From Paramacrobiotus metropolitanus (taxonomy: Eukaryota > Tardigrada > Eutardigrada > Parachela > Macrobiotidae): DNA of 64,000 bases. A model generated the notes under the pieces. It ran no database searches, was not told the DNA's origin, and saw only the letters and a program-made list of their open reading frames with translations. Within the stretch, counting starts at the first letter, position 1. The number at the start of each line of letters is the position of its first letter. Positions 35,277 through 48,306 of this stretch are shown here, one piece after another. The stretch is from NCBI RefSeq assembly GCF_019649055.1, contig NW_026570320.1, positions 248,001 to 312,000 of the forward strand, read 5' to 3'. The translations under genes were made by a program, and so were the position numbers.

Positions 35277-37081
35277 TTAAGCGTTGACATCCTCTGAAAC
35301 ATAGGACGCATCCACGAGCGGATCTCTTTCTTGACTATAATCGCTAGAGTTTTCGTCTCGCCTGAGCTTTTCTCGTTCTGACTGCGAGTAACGCAGTCGA
35401 TGACCACTTCTCCAATCACTCACATTCAACCCAACCGCCAGCAGCAAAGCCAATCCGGCACTGGACGCCAAGAACCACATCACATCGGCCCACATGGCCA
35501 TCTTCTCCTTTCCCTGGCTAAGTATTACACCGATCAACGCATTAGAAATTCCCACACCGAACATCTGGAACGACGTCAACAGCCCCATCGCAGTTCCTAC
35601 GCCGTTCGTCGGGACTAAAAATGGTGCACAACTCCAGGCAATGGCCGCCACGAGGGTATAGGACACACCCATCATCAGACAAAATGCCAGGGGAAGAAAT
35701 CCAGGAATGAGGATAAGGAACAGATAACCAAGGAATAAAATTGCAGGGGCTGCCAATACCCATAACCCGCGATGGCCCACTTTATCAGTGAGAAATCCAA
35801 AGAGCGGGGAAATCAAAGCGACATCGTATGTTGCACCGGCAATATAACCAGCATAACCTTGGGAATATGAGTAACGGTCCTACAAAAAGCGTTGTACATG
35901 AGATACCGTGAGCGAATAGCTAACTTTATCAAAAACGACAAAATTAAATAAACAGCAGGAATTAACTGCAGCAAAAGAAATGAGGAAATCACATCAAATG
36001 CCGTTAAAAAAACATTCAAACAAATTCAAATTCAGAACAGCATACCGTCCACATGTTGACTGCTGGACTTTTTAAAATAATGCTACCTTCATAATCACCA
36101 CAACTGCAATTAATAGACCTTGCCATTCTTACCTCAAAATATCGCGGTGCCTCGGCAATGAATGGAAATACTCCGGCATAAAAGAAGATCAAAAGCAATG
36201 CCAGTATCCAAAAACTCCATTGAAATTCTTTGATCACCTTAAATTTAAAAGGCTCGTCTCCGTTTTCCGCGTCGGGATTACGATTCATTTTCTTCAGTCC
36301 CCTCGTGTGAACATGGCCAGCGGCCACCGCCCCGCCCAGTCCAATGGCACACAAGGCAGTGCCGAACCACAGAGTCCATCGCAATCCTATCGCATCCGCC
36401 AGGCTTTCCGTGAGCAGAAAGTTAACTACACTGCCCAATCGACCGGATACGATGGAGATGGCAAAAGCCAAACCGATTTCATGATCCCGAAACCAAAAGG
36501 ACTGCATCCGTGTCGTTACCACCGATGCGGATGTGCAACCGATCCCAAATACCATCCGGCCGATCATCATCAGAACAAAAGCAGGAGTTTCATCCATGTA
36601 CGAACTGCTGGCAAATATTGCACTGCAAAATACGGCACACGTAGCAAAGTCAGTATCGTACACAAAAGGGTAAATATCAATTTTTATGCATGTATTATGC
36701 TGCTGATTTTGAGCACTGCTCATTTATGGTAAACTCTATGACAAAGATGCGACGTTGACCCTCATAACTACAACAGTCACAACAACCGTAATACCTGCCA
36801 CAGAAAAAGAGGAGACTGAACCCAACTAGGGTCTGCTTGCATCCCAGTTTATCCGCCAGCATCCCGGAAAATGGCACGATGCATGCGCCGAACCAGGCAT
36901 AAACGGCATACAGCAAATTAAACTGCGCAGGAGACAGGTGAAGGCACGTGTCCGTTCCATTGGAGCAGGCCGTGGCATTTCCCGTTAGCAAATCCTGAAT
37001 AACACTAGGAACATCGTAGAAATAATCGGCACTGAAGGAAATGAAACTGGTGCAAAATAGAACTGGCCATCGTACGGACAT
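35277..37081 (-). CDS. MFSD1: Major facilitator superfamily transporter, MFSD1-like (lysosomal)
   Basis: Twelve-span transporter. MFSD1 is a lysosomal dipeptide exporter that works with the subunit GLMP. Three exons, 37081-36795, 36622-36133 and 35879-35277, give 459 residues (human 465). Matches include YDVPSVIQDLLTGN, SPAQFNLLYAVYAWFGA, the cytoplasmic loop motif DKLGCKQTL, GRMVFGIG, the FFYAGVFPFIAEAP span and SPLFGFLTDKVGHRG. The luminal loop after the first span has NAT and NGT N-glycosylation sites. The Met at 37081 directly precedes the first span and has an in-frame stop 24 bp upstream, but the short cytosolic N-terminus of vertebrate MFSD1 (with its lysosomal dileucine signal) would then be missing. 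An unrecognised upstream exon is possible. A related branch of the superfamily is an alternative assignment. Confidence 0.85.
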
Positions 37082-37894
37082 TTCCAGATTCCACTTTCTT
37101 CAGCCTTATGTGTAAAGGAACGCGGTTTAAATAATAATTATTGTTAATGCCCAGATTTATCGTAAAACTAAAAAGCAGCCAGAATCTGTGAACCCTGAGG
37201 TCTCCGAATTTGTAATCAATCAGTTCACTGAGAACAACAACCAAAGAATCCCAATGATTATAATGATCACAAAGCAGTTCCAAACGGCATAGAGATTAAT
37301 CGTTCTCATCCTTTGAGATGGCGAAGACTGCCGAAGAGGTACTTATTATTGCACATATAACGCACAAATCCCAACACACAAAAGTTGGCAAAATAAATCT
37401 TATTCGCAGAATGCGGATGCTAGAAAATTACGTATGTACAGTAAGTCGTTTACAAAAATTTACGACAACGATGTTTAAAATTTAAATACTATGCTGTACC
37501 ACCAAAAACAAAACTGGCATGCGTCACGCGACAAATTACAACCCAAATAAATCGTAGTACGGTACAGTGTGTGTAAACGTAGTACGGTAGTAGCGTAAGC
37601 ACTATGGCGGGCAAGTGGGGTAATCGTCTACGAAACCGGTGCTCATTGAGCTCATTGCCAAAACTTTTGTTTGTTTTTGTTGGGTTTAGACTTTTTTCTG
37701 TTATTAGTTACGCTGTTTTGTGGTTATTGTTTCAAGCGAATTTATTAACTTTAACTAAGACCTTTCTTACGTTAACTTTTGTTGATCAGCTAATAAGTGT
37801 TTGCCTGTTTGGTGGCATTTCGTGATTAAATTCCGCTGACTAGTGTGCTCTGGTAGAGTGGTACTAATCCTGGAAGATCGTAAAGTGTGCAGAG
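37082..37894. promoter_or_regulatory. Divergent promoter interval, MFSD1 / CDK8
   Basis: About 810 bp between two divergent start codons. It includes a short open stretch from an ATG at 37604 (73 codons, one hydrophobic segment), which could be an upstream reading frame in the CDK8 leader but has no protein signature. Confidence 0.45.
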
Positions 37895-40786
<2,892 letters not shown>

Positions 40787-41611
40787 GTGATCTTCTGAAG
40801 ACACCAAATTTTGGATCTCACTTACAGTACAGTATTAACCTTCAATTGTTTCAATTCAACTGTTTGTCTCGGTGAAGTGGTTCTGCACTTCTTGCTGACT
40901 TTTAAATGTTTCCAACTTCGATGTGGTATGCTGTTGCACCATTTAAATGTAAACCTGACACACTGGCCTTTGTTTCGGTTGTTTGTAAGTGGCTACGGTT
41001 AGTGCAGTATTATGGTTGAACACTTCTGTACATTATAAATAACACTAGAGGAATAAATACGAGTAATCAATGAGAACTACTCTAATCTAGGTTGGATAGT
41101 GAGTGGATCAGTGTGTGCACTGCGCGCGTACTGCAAAGTGCAATCTCCGTTTGGACCATTGTTTAATTTTGTTGGATCGAGGAAATATACTGTTTTGTTT
41201 TTTATCAACTTGTATTTCTCATTTATCAAAAGATGCGTCGGAACTTGCTAGCGTTATCAATCTTGTGATTACTGATACATCCACGAGCCACAATTAACCT
41301 GTGCAAATACTGCTCGCCATTTCGATTTTTATACATGGCACTTTGGCCAAGACCGTTCAGTTCGTGATGTCGCATTATAAGTTAATGAGAAATTTTCTTC
41401 TCAATGACAATAAAAACATAACAAAAGTCCTACTGTTCAAGACAAACAACAAATATGTCATATTACGACTCATATCGTCTCAAACAACGACAAGTCCAAG
41501 TAAATGATACCATTTCTTACGTCAACACGATTTTTCATTTTTGGAGATACAAAAAAGTCAGGCTATGACAAATGGAACTAACAGGCGCCCTCCGCAACAA
41601 TTCGGTGCCCT
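40787..41611. other. Convergent intergenic region CDK8/hnRNP
   Basis: About 825 bp with the CDK8 3' untranslated region (poly(A) signal at 41052) and the hnRNP 3' flank. A 64-codon open stretch at 41103-41297 has no protein features. Confidence 0.55.
41052..41057 (+). terminator. Poly(A) signal of CDK8
   Basis: AATAAA 266 bp after the CDK8 stop codon. Confidence 0.55.
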
Positions 41612-44286
41612 TCAGCGCATATACGGATGAAATCCCCGGACTGCTCCGCGTGCTGCGGCTCCGGCCGCCCCTCGCGCTGCTCCCCGGGGAGATCCGGCTG
41701 CCGGAGCTCCACGTCCACGTGCTCCCGGATGCATACCCCCTCGGGCAGGAGCCGCTGGATAAGCTGCAAGATCGTACCAATCAACCTCTTATCCCAATAA
41801 GCGCATATTTCAGCCAGCAAGCAACACAAAAATGATAATTTTGCGGGTGCTGCCAAGCGGGTCATAATTTACCAGCAGTGGTGCCGTCAGTAGCACCATA
41901 TCCAGCCGTGGTGCCGGCTGTGGCTCCAGAATAATCATACCCACCCGAGTAATCATAGCCACCATAATACCCGCTAGCCGCGTTGGGATCGGCATAATAG
42001 TTCTGATCGTATCCTTGCGCTCCATAGTACGAGGCGTAAGATCCGTCGCCGTATCCCCCAGCAGCGCCATATCCCCCGGCACCGTACCCGCCAGCCCCGT
42101 ATCCCCCAGCAGGACCGTACGGGCTGCCGTAAGGATTACCGTAGTCCTGCCATCCTCCTCCGGGGGCACCTTGCGTTTTCTGCTGGGGTATGGCCTTGCG
42201 TACATCGCACTGAAATCAACAAAACTCAGATAAGACTAGCCGATTGCCCACGGCTTACGCCTAGTGTTGTTCCAACAAATTATAAGAGGTACTAACGCAA
42301 ATAAATACACAATGATGATAAGCCATATCATATTAAAGCCACTCAAATAATTCAATGCGTTATAAGCATGAAAGAGTAATGCATACGTACCTGACGGTCA
42401 CCGATTGTGTGCTTGGGTGTCTTGATCAGTTCTGTAACCACCTTCTCGTCCTCAAAGTCCACGAATGCGAAATTTTTCTTGGCATTATCCCGCATACGAT
42501 CCTTCGGCCATTCGATTGTTTTTACCTGTACAAAAAAAATTTTGCGGACTTGATAAGGGGCTATCGTTTATCAAGACTTATTTCATACTTTGCCGAATTT
42601 CTCAAAGAATATCTTCAAATCATCTTCGCTCATGTTACTGTCAAGCCCTCCGACAAAAATCTTCGTCACAGGCTCTTCACCAGGACGGGGTGCGGCAGCC
42701 TTCGGATCGATCTTTTTCCCCTTCATCGTGTGACTGGGAACTGCACCCACCTAAATTACCACAGTTTAATATAGTTTATGTAATAATTCTTCAAGTGTAA
42801 TCTTTCCAAAAATATTGAAACAGCTAACAAACAAAATCGGCCACTCATTACTTACCGCCTTGACTGCAGCCGAATCTGCAAACGTGACGAATCCAAAGCA
42901 TCGTGATCTTCCACTTGCAAGATCTCTTTTTACGGTCGTATGCTGCACACTGCCGAACTGACTAAAATATGTCTTCAGATCTTCTTCGCCCGCATCGGCT
43001 GGCAGTCCACCAACAAAAATCTTTCTATAAATGCAAACAAATATTAACAATTATTACAACTATGTTCACCTAAACGAAAACAATAAAACCTTGAATACGA
43101 ACGAACCAATTCAAGGATAACAAAACCCAAAAATAACCTCAAAAACAACACTCAATCTCGATTTATTTGAAGCCAACTGGATTAGCGATAATCTTTGATA
43201 AGAACTGGAGTAAGATAGGCAGGAAAGGACACAACTTTTGACGGATCTAGTTGATTAGCCATGTAATACTAATTTGCAGTCGAGAATCTGTATGACGGAA
43301 TCGAAGTGTGTTAATCGCTTTAATTTAGTTCTTTATTTCGCTTTTTCTTAGCCCCGTTTACCCGCTTCACGGTGGACTTTGGAGCTCGCCAACGCAGTCA
43401 ATCAATTTCCCACTTGGATAATCCACTGCGAAACCACGGTCTGGAATGATCAAATCTTTGGTTCCGAAGAACCGTCCATGCACAACCAACACGAAGATGG
43501 CCCACAACTTCCAGATTTTGTACCGATAGATGTTTTGATTTTAGAAATCTCCCGATACTAAGCGAAACTTCACGCTCCCTTCTATCTAGCTTCAGCTTCT
43601 AAAGCTATCAGTATTTACTCGCTATTCTAAATTTTCATTCCCAAGTACATAATCGACGGATAAATTCGATTTGCGGAATTACACCCCACTCCTTGTATTA
43701 TGTATTATAAAATTGTTTTAGCAGATGAAAGTAAAAAAGACTCCTGTAGATTAGCGAATGGTAGCTTTGCAGTTTTTACTAATCATAAAAAAGTATTAAT
43801 TCAAGAGCGAGAGTACCTGACCCTATAGAACGCAGCATTTACAAAGTTCCTCAGAAACGAAATAAGTGATTCGAACTAAATAACAAATGACAAGTACTTA
43901 CATAAATACAAATAACTGAAGAAATCGATAACAATAATATGCTTTGAACTCTTTAAGACAATCTCCACATTACTCATTATTGATAGTTTTACCTAGTTAG
44001 AAATTACTTAGTGATTTAGTTAAGCTTTTACTTGAGAACTATAAGATTAGATCCTAATTATGCTGAACGATCAATATTCTGATATCTACGGTTTCTACGG
44101 TTCTATGTGCAAGTTTTGGCTTTCGACAACCCGGATTCGTGAAATTAAGGACGCAAACGAACGCAGTAAATAACTACCACTAAAGTAAACTAAGATAAAA
44201 AATATGTACCGTTTGTCAACTGGTTCCGAAGATTCCGTAACTCCGTTCGCAGTAGCAGCAGCATCTCCATTGCCAACGAACGCCAT
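41612..44286 (-). CDS. hnRNP A/B (Squid/hnRNP D-like) RNA-binding protein
   Basis: Two-RRM RNA-binding protein for mRNA packaging, splicing and localisation. Exons: 44286-44210, 43024-42856, 42750-42589, 42525-42391, 42209-41873, 41763-41612; 343 residues. RRM1 has RNP motifs KIFVGGLP and [11 protein letters not shown]2 has KIFVGGLD and NFAFVDF, followed by the [17 protein letters not shown] end seen in hnRNP A/B, D and Squid. A Gly/Tyr-rich prion-like region (repeated GGYGA, YDYSG) comes next. The last exon, joined in phase by a GTAAAT donor and TTGCAG acceptor, adds an arginine/glycine/alanine tail ([15 protein letters not shown]...) ending FHPYMR, which explains the strong GC island at 41610-41765. 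If that intron is retained, translation stops at 41862 and gives a 296-residue isoform without the RG tail. Confidence 0.9.
43025..44209 (-). other. First intron of the hnRNP A/B gene
   Basis: A 1.2-kb AT-rich intron with a distinctly richer block at about 43350-43535, open for 60 codons on the plus strand and partly open on the minus strand (a lysine/arginine-rich end [20 protein letters not shown] before a stop). I could not connect it to any family or splice pattern. It may be an alternative exon, a decayed gene copy, or chance. Confidence 0.4.
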
Positions 44287-45538
44287 TTTATTTCGTAAAG
44301 GGTTTAGCGTAAAGAAAAGATGATAACTTCTCCTTCAAAGGTACTTCGACGAAGTCAAAACCGTGTTCTATATAGACTTGGTATTGACAACTCAAAAATT
44401 GCTATTCCTCTATAAAACAAAATGACCAGTAAGAAAAAGCTTTCAGGGTTAGACTGTAAAGCTACTGTAACGAATGCCGTACGGGTAAAAAGAGTAAATC
44501 TCGTTCTCGTTGTTTACGCAAACTAAACCCGCACTTTCTCCAAGGTCCACCGCCAACTTACCTCGCACGATAATCTGAAGAACAGAAAAAGCGAAAGATC
44601 CGGGCTTACTAATACGTCTGCAAATACTTTAATCAACAGGATGCCACAACCTGCAAAGGTCTGAATTTACATCGAGAGCCGGACAAACGCAAAAACTAAG
44701 CATATGTAGAAAAAATGGTTCTTCGCTGTGAACTGACTTATGAACTGACGCAGGCTACCGAGACGAAGTACACAGCACTCAAATCGGCTCAGACCGAAGC
44801 GGCGGACCGATGGCGTAAACCGGCTTTTTTTTAGGCCGAGTGGCTTATTTTCAAATAGGATGTGACTCGTGAGCATCCACCCAACAAAAGCTGCGGACCG
44901 TTAAAGTTGTCGGACCGAGCCGCGGGCTGCCCAGCAGTATATTTTTCTCCATACAGCGCCATCTGGAGGCAAAGTGGGGACACGGTTCCACGGAAAGTGA
45001 ATCATCCTGAGTCGTTTAACCGTATGGTGCCGCAAATGTCGTACTTTACTACTTACCAGTTACACGTGAAGGTTGCAATTACTGTTCAAAAGTTTTAAGC
45101 AGCTCCATGGAGAGGCAGCTGGGTTAGCGGTAAATTAAATTGGCTCAAAGGTTTGCGCGAACTTGAAATTGCGCAAGACACTAGAGCAAGCACACTGCAC
45201 AGATCTGTGGCAGAAAAGACAAGCCACAAAAGAGGAAAGTTCAGCATATAATAATTTTTTATAATTTTTTTGACATTGTTATAGTAATCAGCAGTTCCTA
45301 ATTTCATGAGTTACTTGTTTGCAGATTTCCATCTCTAGCCATGCAGGTCTAGAAGTGCCACTGCGTTCACTGTTCAAATCGTCATTACTGAAGTCCAGGC
45401 TCCAGACGATACTCAGATTACCCATTACTGGACTGAAAAGTGGAAACGACGGATATTTTAACTGAAGTGGAAGTTCCCGGTTCCGCGTTAAACGGTGAAC
45501 CGTTTCGAGAGCAGGTTTATGCTTGGGACTGACGAAGA
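44287..45538. promoter_or_regulatory. Divergent promoter interval, hnRNP A/B / NLE1
   Basis: About 1.25 kb between divergent start codons; moderately CpG-containing around 44740-44960. No coding sequence or RNA gene recognised. Confidence 0.45.
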
Positions 45539-48004
45539 ATGGATTTCATCAGCACCAGTCCTGCTGAAATGGATGTTGAGCATCAGGAGCACCGGAAAGT
45601 TTTGGCGCAGCTGAAAAATGATCAGGGAGAAACCCTGGGACATCCTTTGGACATTCCCGTTGACATATCGTTTAGAGATCTGCAAACTATCTGTAATCTC
45701 CTTCTTGAACAACAGGTATCTAGGGACATAATTTCACTGTTTTGAAGTATTATAATTAGGCTTAATTCTGCGGCCCAAAAGTTTTCAAGATTTTTCGTTA
45801 ATTGATATTTATAAAAAAATATGCTTATCAGTTAAACTTATCACTTATTGGTTTATGACTTAGGACGAACCTCTTCCTTATTCATTCTTCGTGAACGGAA
45901 CGGAAATCCAGAAAAATTTATCCGATGCGATCGATTTCAGTGTGACAAATACGGAAAAATGCTTGGAAATTGTGTACCAGCCACAAGCAGTTTTCCGAGT
46001 CCGTGCAGTTACACGCTGCAGCAGCACCATCGAAGGCCATGCCGAAGCGATAATAGCCGCTCAGTTCAGTCCGGATGGCCGGTATGTCGTCTGCGTTGCG
46101 TTATAGTGTCATTATCAGTATGATAAATGAGTGAGAATACTTCGAATTTTGGTTAAAATTTTCTATTAATAACTTGGATTTGTTGTTGTTAGATACCTTG
46201 CCAGCGGTTCCGGCGACACAACTGTAAGGTTTTGGGATGTTACTACCGAAACGCCACAGTACACCTGCAAAGGCAAGCAGAAAATAAATGGAAGTTTTAC
46301 AGTTGCTTCGGTTGGAAAATACCCTTACATGTTTAGTTTATAGATTGAATTGTGGATGTTGCTAGTAGTTATGTTTTATGAACTTGCGATTAAGGAGAAG
46401 TATTTGATTCTGGATTTAGGTCACAAAAATTGGATTCTTGCCATAGCCTGGTCGCCGGATGGCAGAAAATTGGCATCTGGTTGTAAAGATGGCAGAGTAC
46501 ATTTCATTAATCGAATATTCTTCAGCTCCTTGCAGAGATCGTTGATGTGTGAACTGTGTTTTTTCGCTTGTTAGGTTTGCATCTGGGATCCCTCTAACGG
46601 CAAACAGTTAGGAAAGACTCTCTCCGGCCATCAGCAATGGATAACATGGCTATGTTGGGAACCTCTGCATTCCAACGGACACTGCCGATTACTGGCCAGC
46701 TCGTCCAAGGACGCAACGATCAGGATATGGGATACGAGTATGCAACAAGTCCTACGGATCCTTTCCGGCCACACGCAGAGCGTCACATGCCTACGATGGG
46801 GTGGCGTGGGCCTATTATATTCCTGCTCACAGGATCGCACGTTGAAAATCTGGAGAGCGTCCGATGTACGCTTGAATCTTTCGTTCCTTCAAGTACCCTT
46901 TGATTATGTCTTCCTAAAAACGAGATATTTTAGGGTATCCTGGTTCGAACTTTAACGGGTCATGGACACTGGATTAATTCAATGGCATTGAATACCGATT
47001 ATGTTATGCGTACGGGTGCGTTTGATCCTCGAGATGCTGATGTGGTGCATTCACTGGACACCGACTCCGGTATATTACATTTCGCGCTGGCATCCCATAT
47101 TGGTTATGAATATCTAACAAGTTATTATTTGTAGCTGAAGATTTACAAAAGAAAGCTGTGAAAAGATATGACGATTTTCGGGTTTGTCTGTCTTAACCAC
47201 GGTGACTTTTGATTTAAACTCTACTCAGTACTTTGTGTTTTGTGTAGAGGTCGGTTGTCGCGGAACGCCTTGTGTCTGGTTCGGATGATTTTACTATGTT
47301 TTTGTGGAATATTGAAACAGACAAGAAACCCTTAGCTCGTTTGACTGGTCATCAAGGAACGATTAATCAAGTGTGCTTTTCGCCAAATGGCTACTTAATC
47401 GCCAGTGGTTCCTTTGATCATAGCGTAAAGCTGTGGAACGGCTTTACTGGCAAGTAAGTTTTAGCAGCAGCCCCAAAGTACAGTTTTTTGCAGTAGAACT
47501 CGTTCACCGATATATACTCAAAAATTTATTTTGTGAATTGGGTATTGCTAACTTGGACTTTTTTCTGCTTTGAGTACAAAATATGGTATCATTTTCCCTT
47601 TACACTGTATTGTACCTTTGGGTTCGCTTCTGGGATTTTATTCATTTCTAGTAGCAGGTACCGCTTAGAGCCTTAGACAGTGAGGTATTTTTATTTTGTA
47701 GGTTTATTACATCATTTCGTGGACATGTACAAAGGGTGTACCAAATCGCATGGTCGGCTGACAGTCGACTATTAGTCAGCGGTAGCCAAGATTCCACGTT
47801 AAAGCTTTGGGAAGTGAGTACGAAAAAACTCACAGTGGATTTGCCGGGACATGCGGATGATGTCTATGCAGTGGACTGGAGCCCCGACGGGCAGCGCGTT
47901 GTCAGTGGTGGAAAAGACAAAGTGCTGAAAATGTAAGTGATAATTATGTTGCAGAAATTTAAAATAAGCTGTAGCACTGGTTTCCTTGTAGATGGAGGAA
48001 ATGA
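45539..48004 (+). CDS. NLE1: NLE1 (Notchless), WD-repeat 60S ribosome assembly factor
   Basis: Nucleolar protein (yeast Rsa4) that joins pre-60S particles and is removed by the MIDAS domain of the AAA ATPase MDN1/Rea1. In animals it was also linked to Notch. Ten exons: 45539-45715, 45864-46081, 46193-46272, 46420-46496, 46575-46865, 46934-47069, 47135-47181, 47248-47453, 47702-47932, 47992-48004; 491 residues (human 485). The N-terminal NLE domain (ubiquitin-like) carries GHPLDIPVDISF and ends with YQPQAVFRVRAVTRC. Eight WD repeats follow, including LASGSGDTTVRFWD, LASGCKDGRVCIWD, SGSDDFTMFLW, ASGSFDHSVKLWN and VSGSQDSTLKLWE. The last exon encodes only four residues (IWRK). Intron 3 uses a GC donor (AAG/GCAAGC). 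Confidence 0.96.
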
Positions 48005-48135
48005 ATAATTAATGTTCAAATTTCGGGATGGAGCTCTAGAAAACTGACGTGGCCTGGGAAAGAAGTATGCCTTGTCCTTTTTTGAATGTATAAGTTTTTT
48101 GAGTGATTGGAACGGCATACACGTACCACGAAGGC

Positions 48136-48141
48136 TTTATT
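48136..48141 (-). terminator. Poly(A) signal of DHTKD1
   Basis: AATAAA on the minus strand 166 bp beyond the DHTKD1 stop, inside the NLE1 3' flank. Confidence 0.55.
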
Positions 48142-48174
48142 GCGATTTTGCAAGGAAAGCGAACTGGTTATAAC

Positions 48175-48180
48175 AATAAA
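48175..48180 (+). terminator. Poly(A) signal of NLE1
   Basis: AATAAA 171 bp after the NLE1 stop. It lies beyond the DHTKD1 poly(A) signal from the NLE1 side, so the two 3' ends probably overlap. Confidence 0.55.
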
Positions 48181-48306
48181 AACTACTCGTATTGAGCAAG
48201 TTAGTTCAAATACTTCAAAACGGCAAGAGAGCATTCGTCACCGCAAAACAAATATGTTAGCACTAAAATTTCAAATTCTAAAATCACTCGTTGTCTTGAA
48301 ACATTG

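Noticed and set aside
37604-37825. A 73-codon open stretch with a hydrophobic segment upstream of CDK8
   Set aside because: No family features, no splice link to CDK8, and position in the expected leader; at most an upstream reading frame.
41572-41835. A plus-strand 87-codon frame in the GC-rich patch after CDK8
   Set aside because: The patch is explained by the minus-strand Arg/Gly-rich last exon of the hnRNP gene, which joins in phase.
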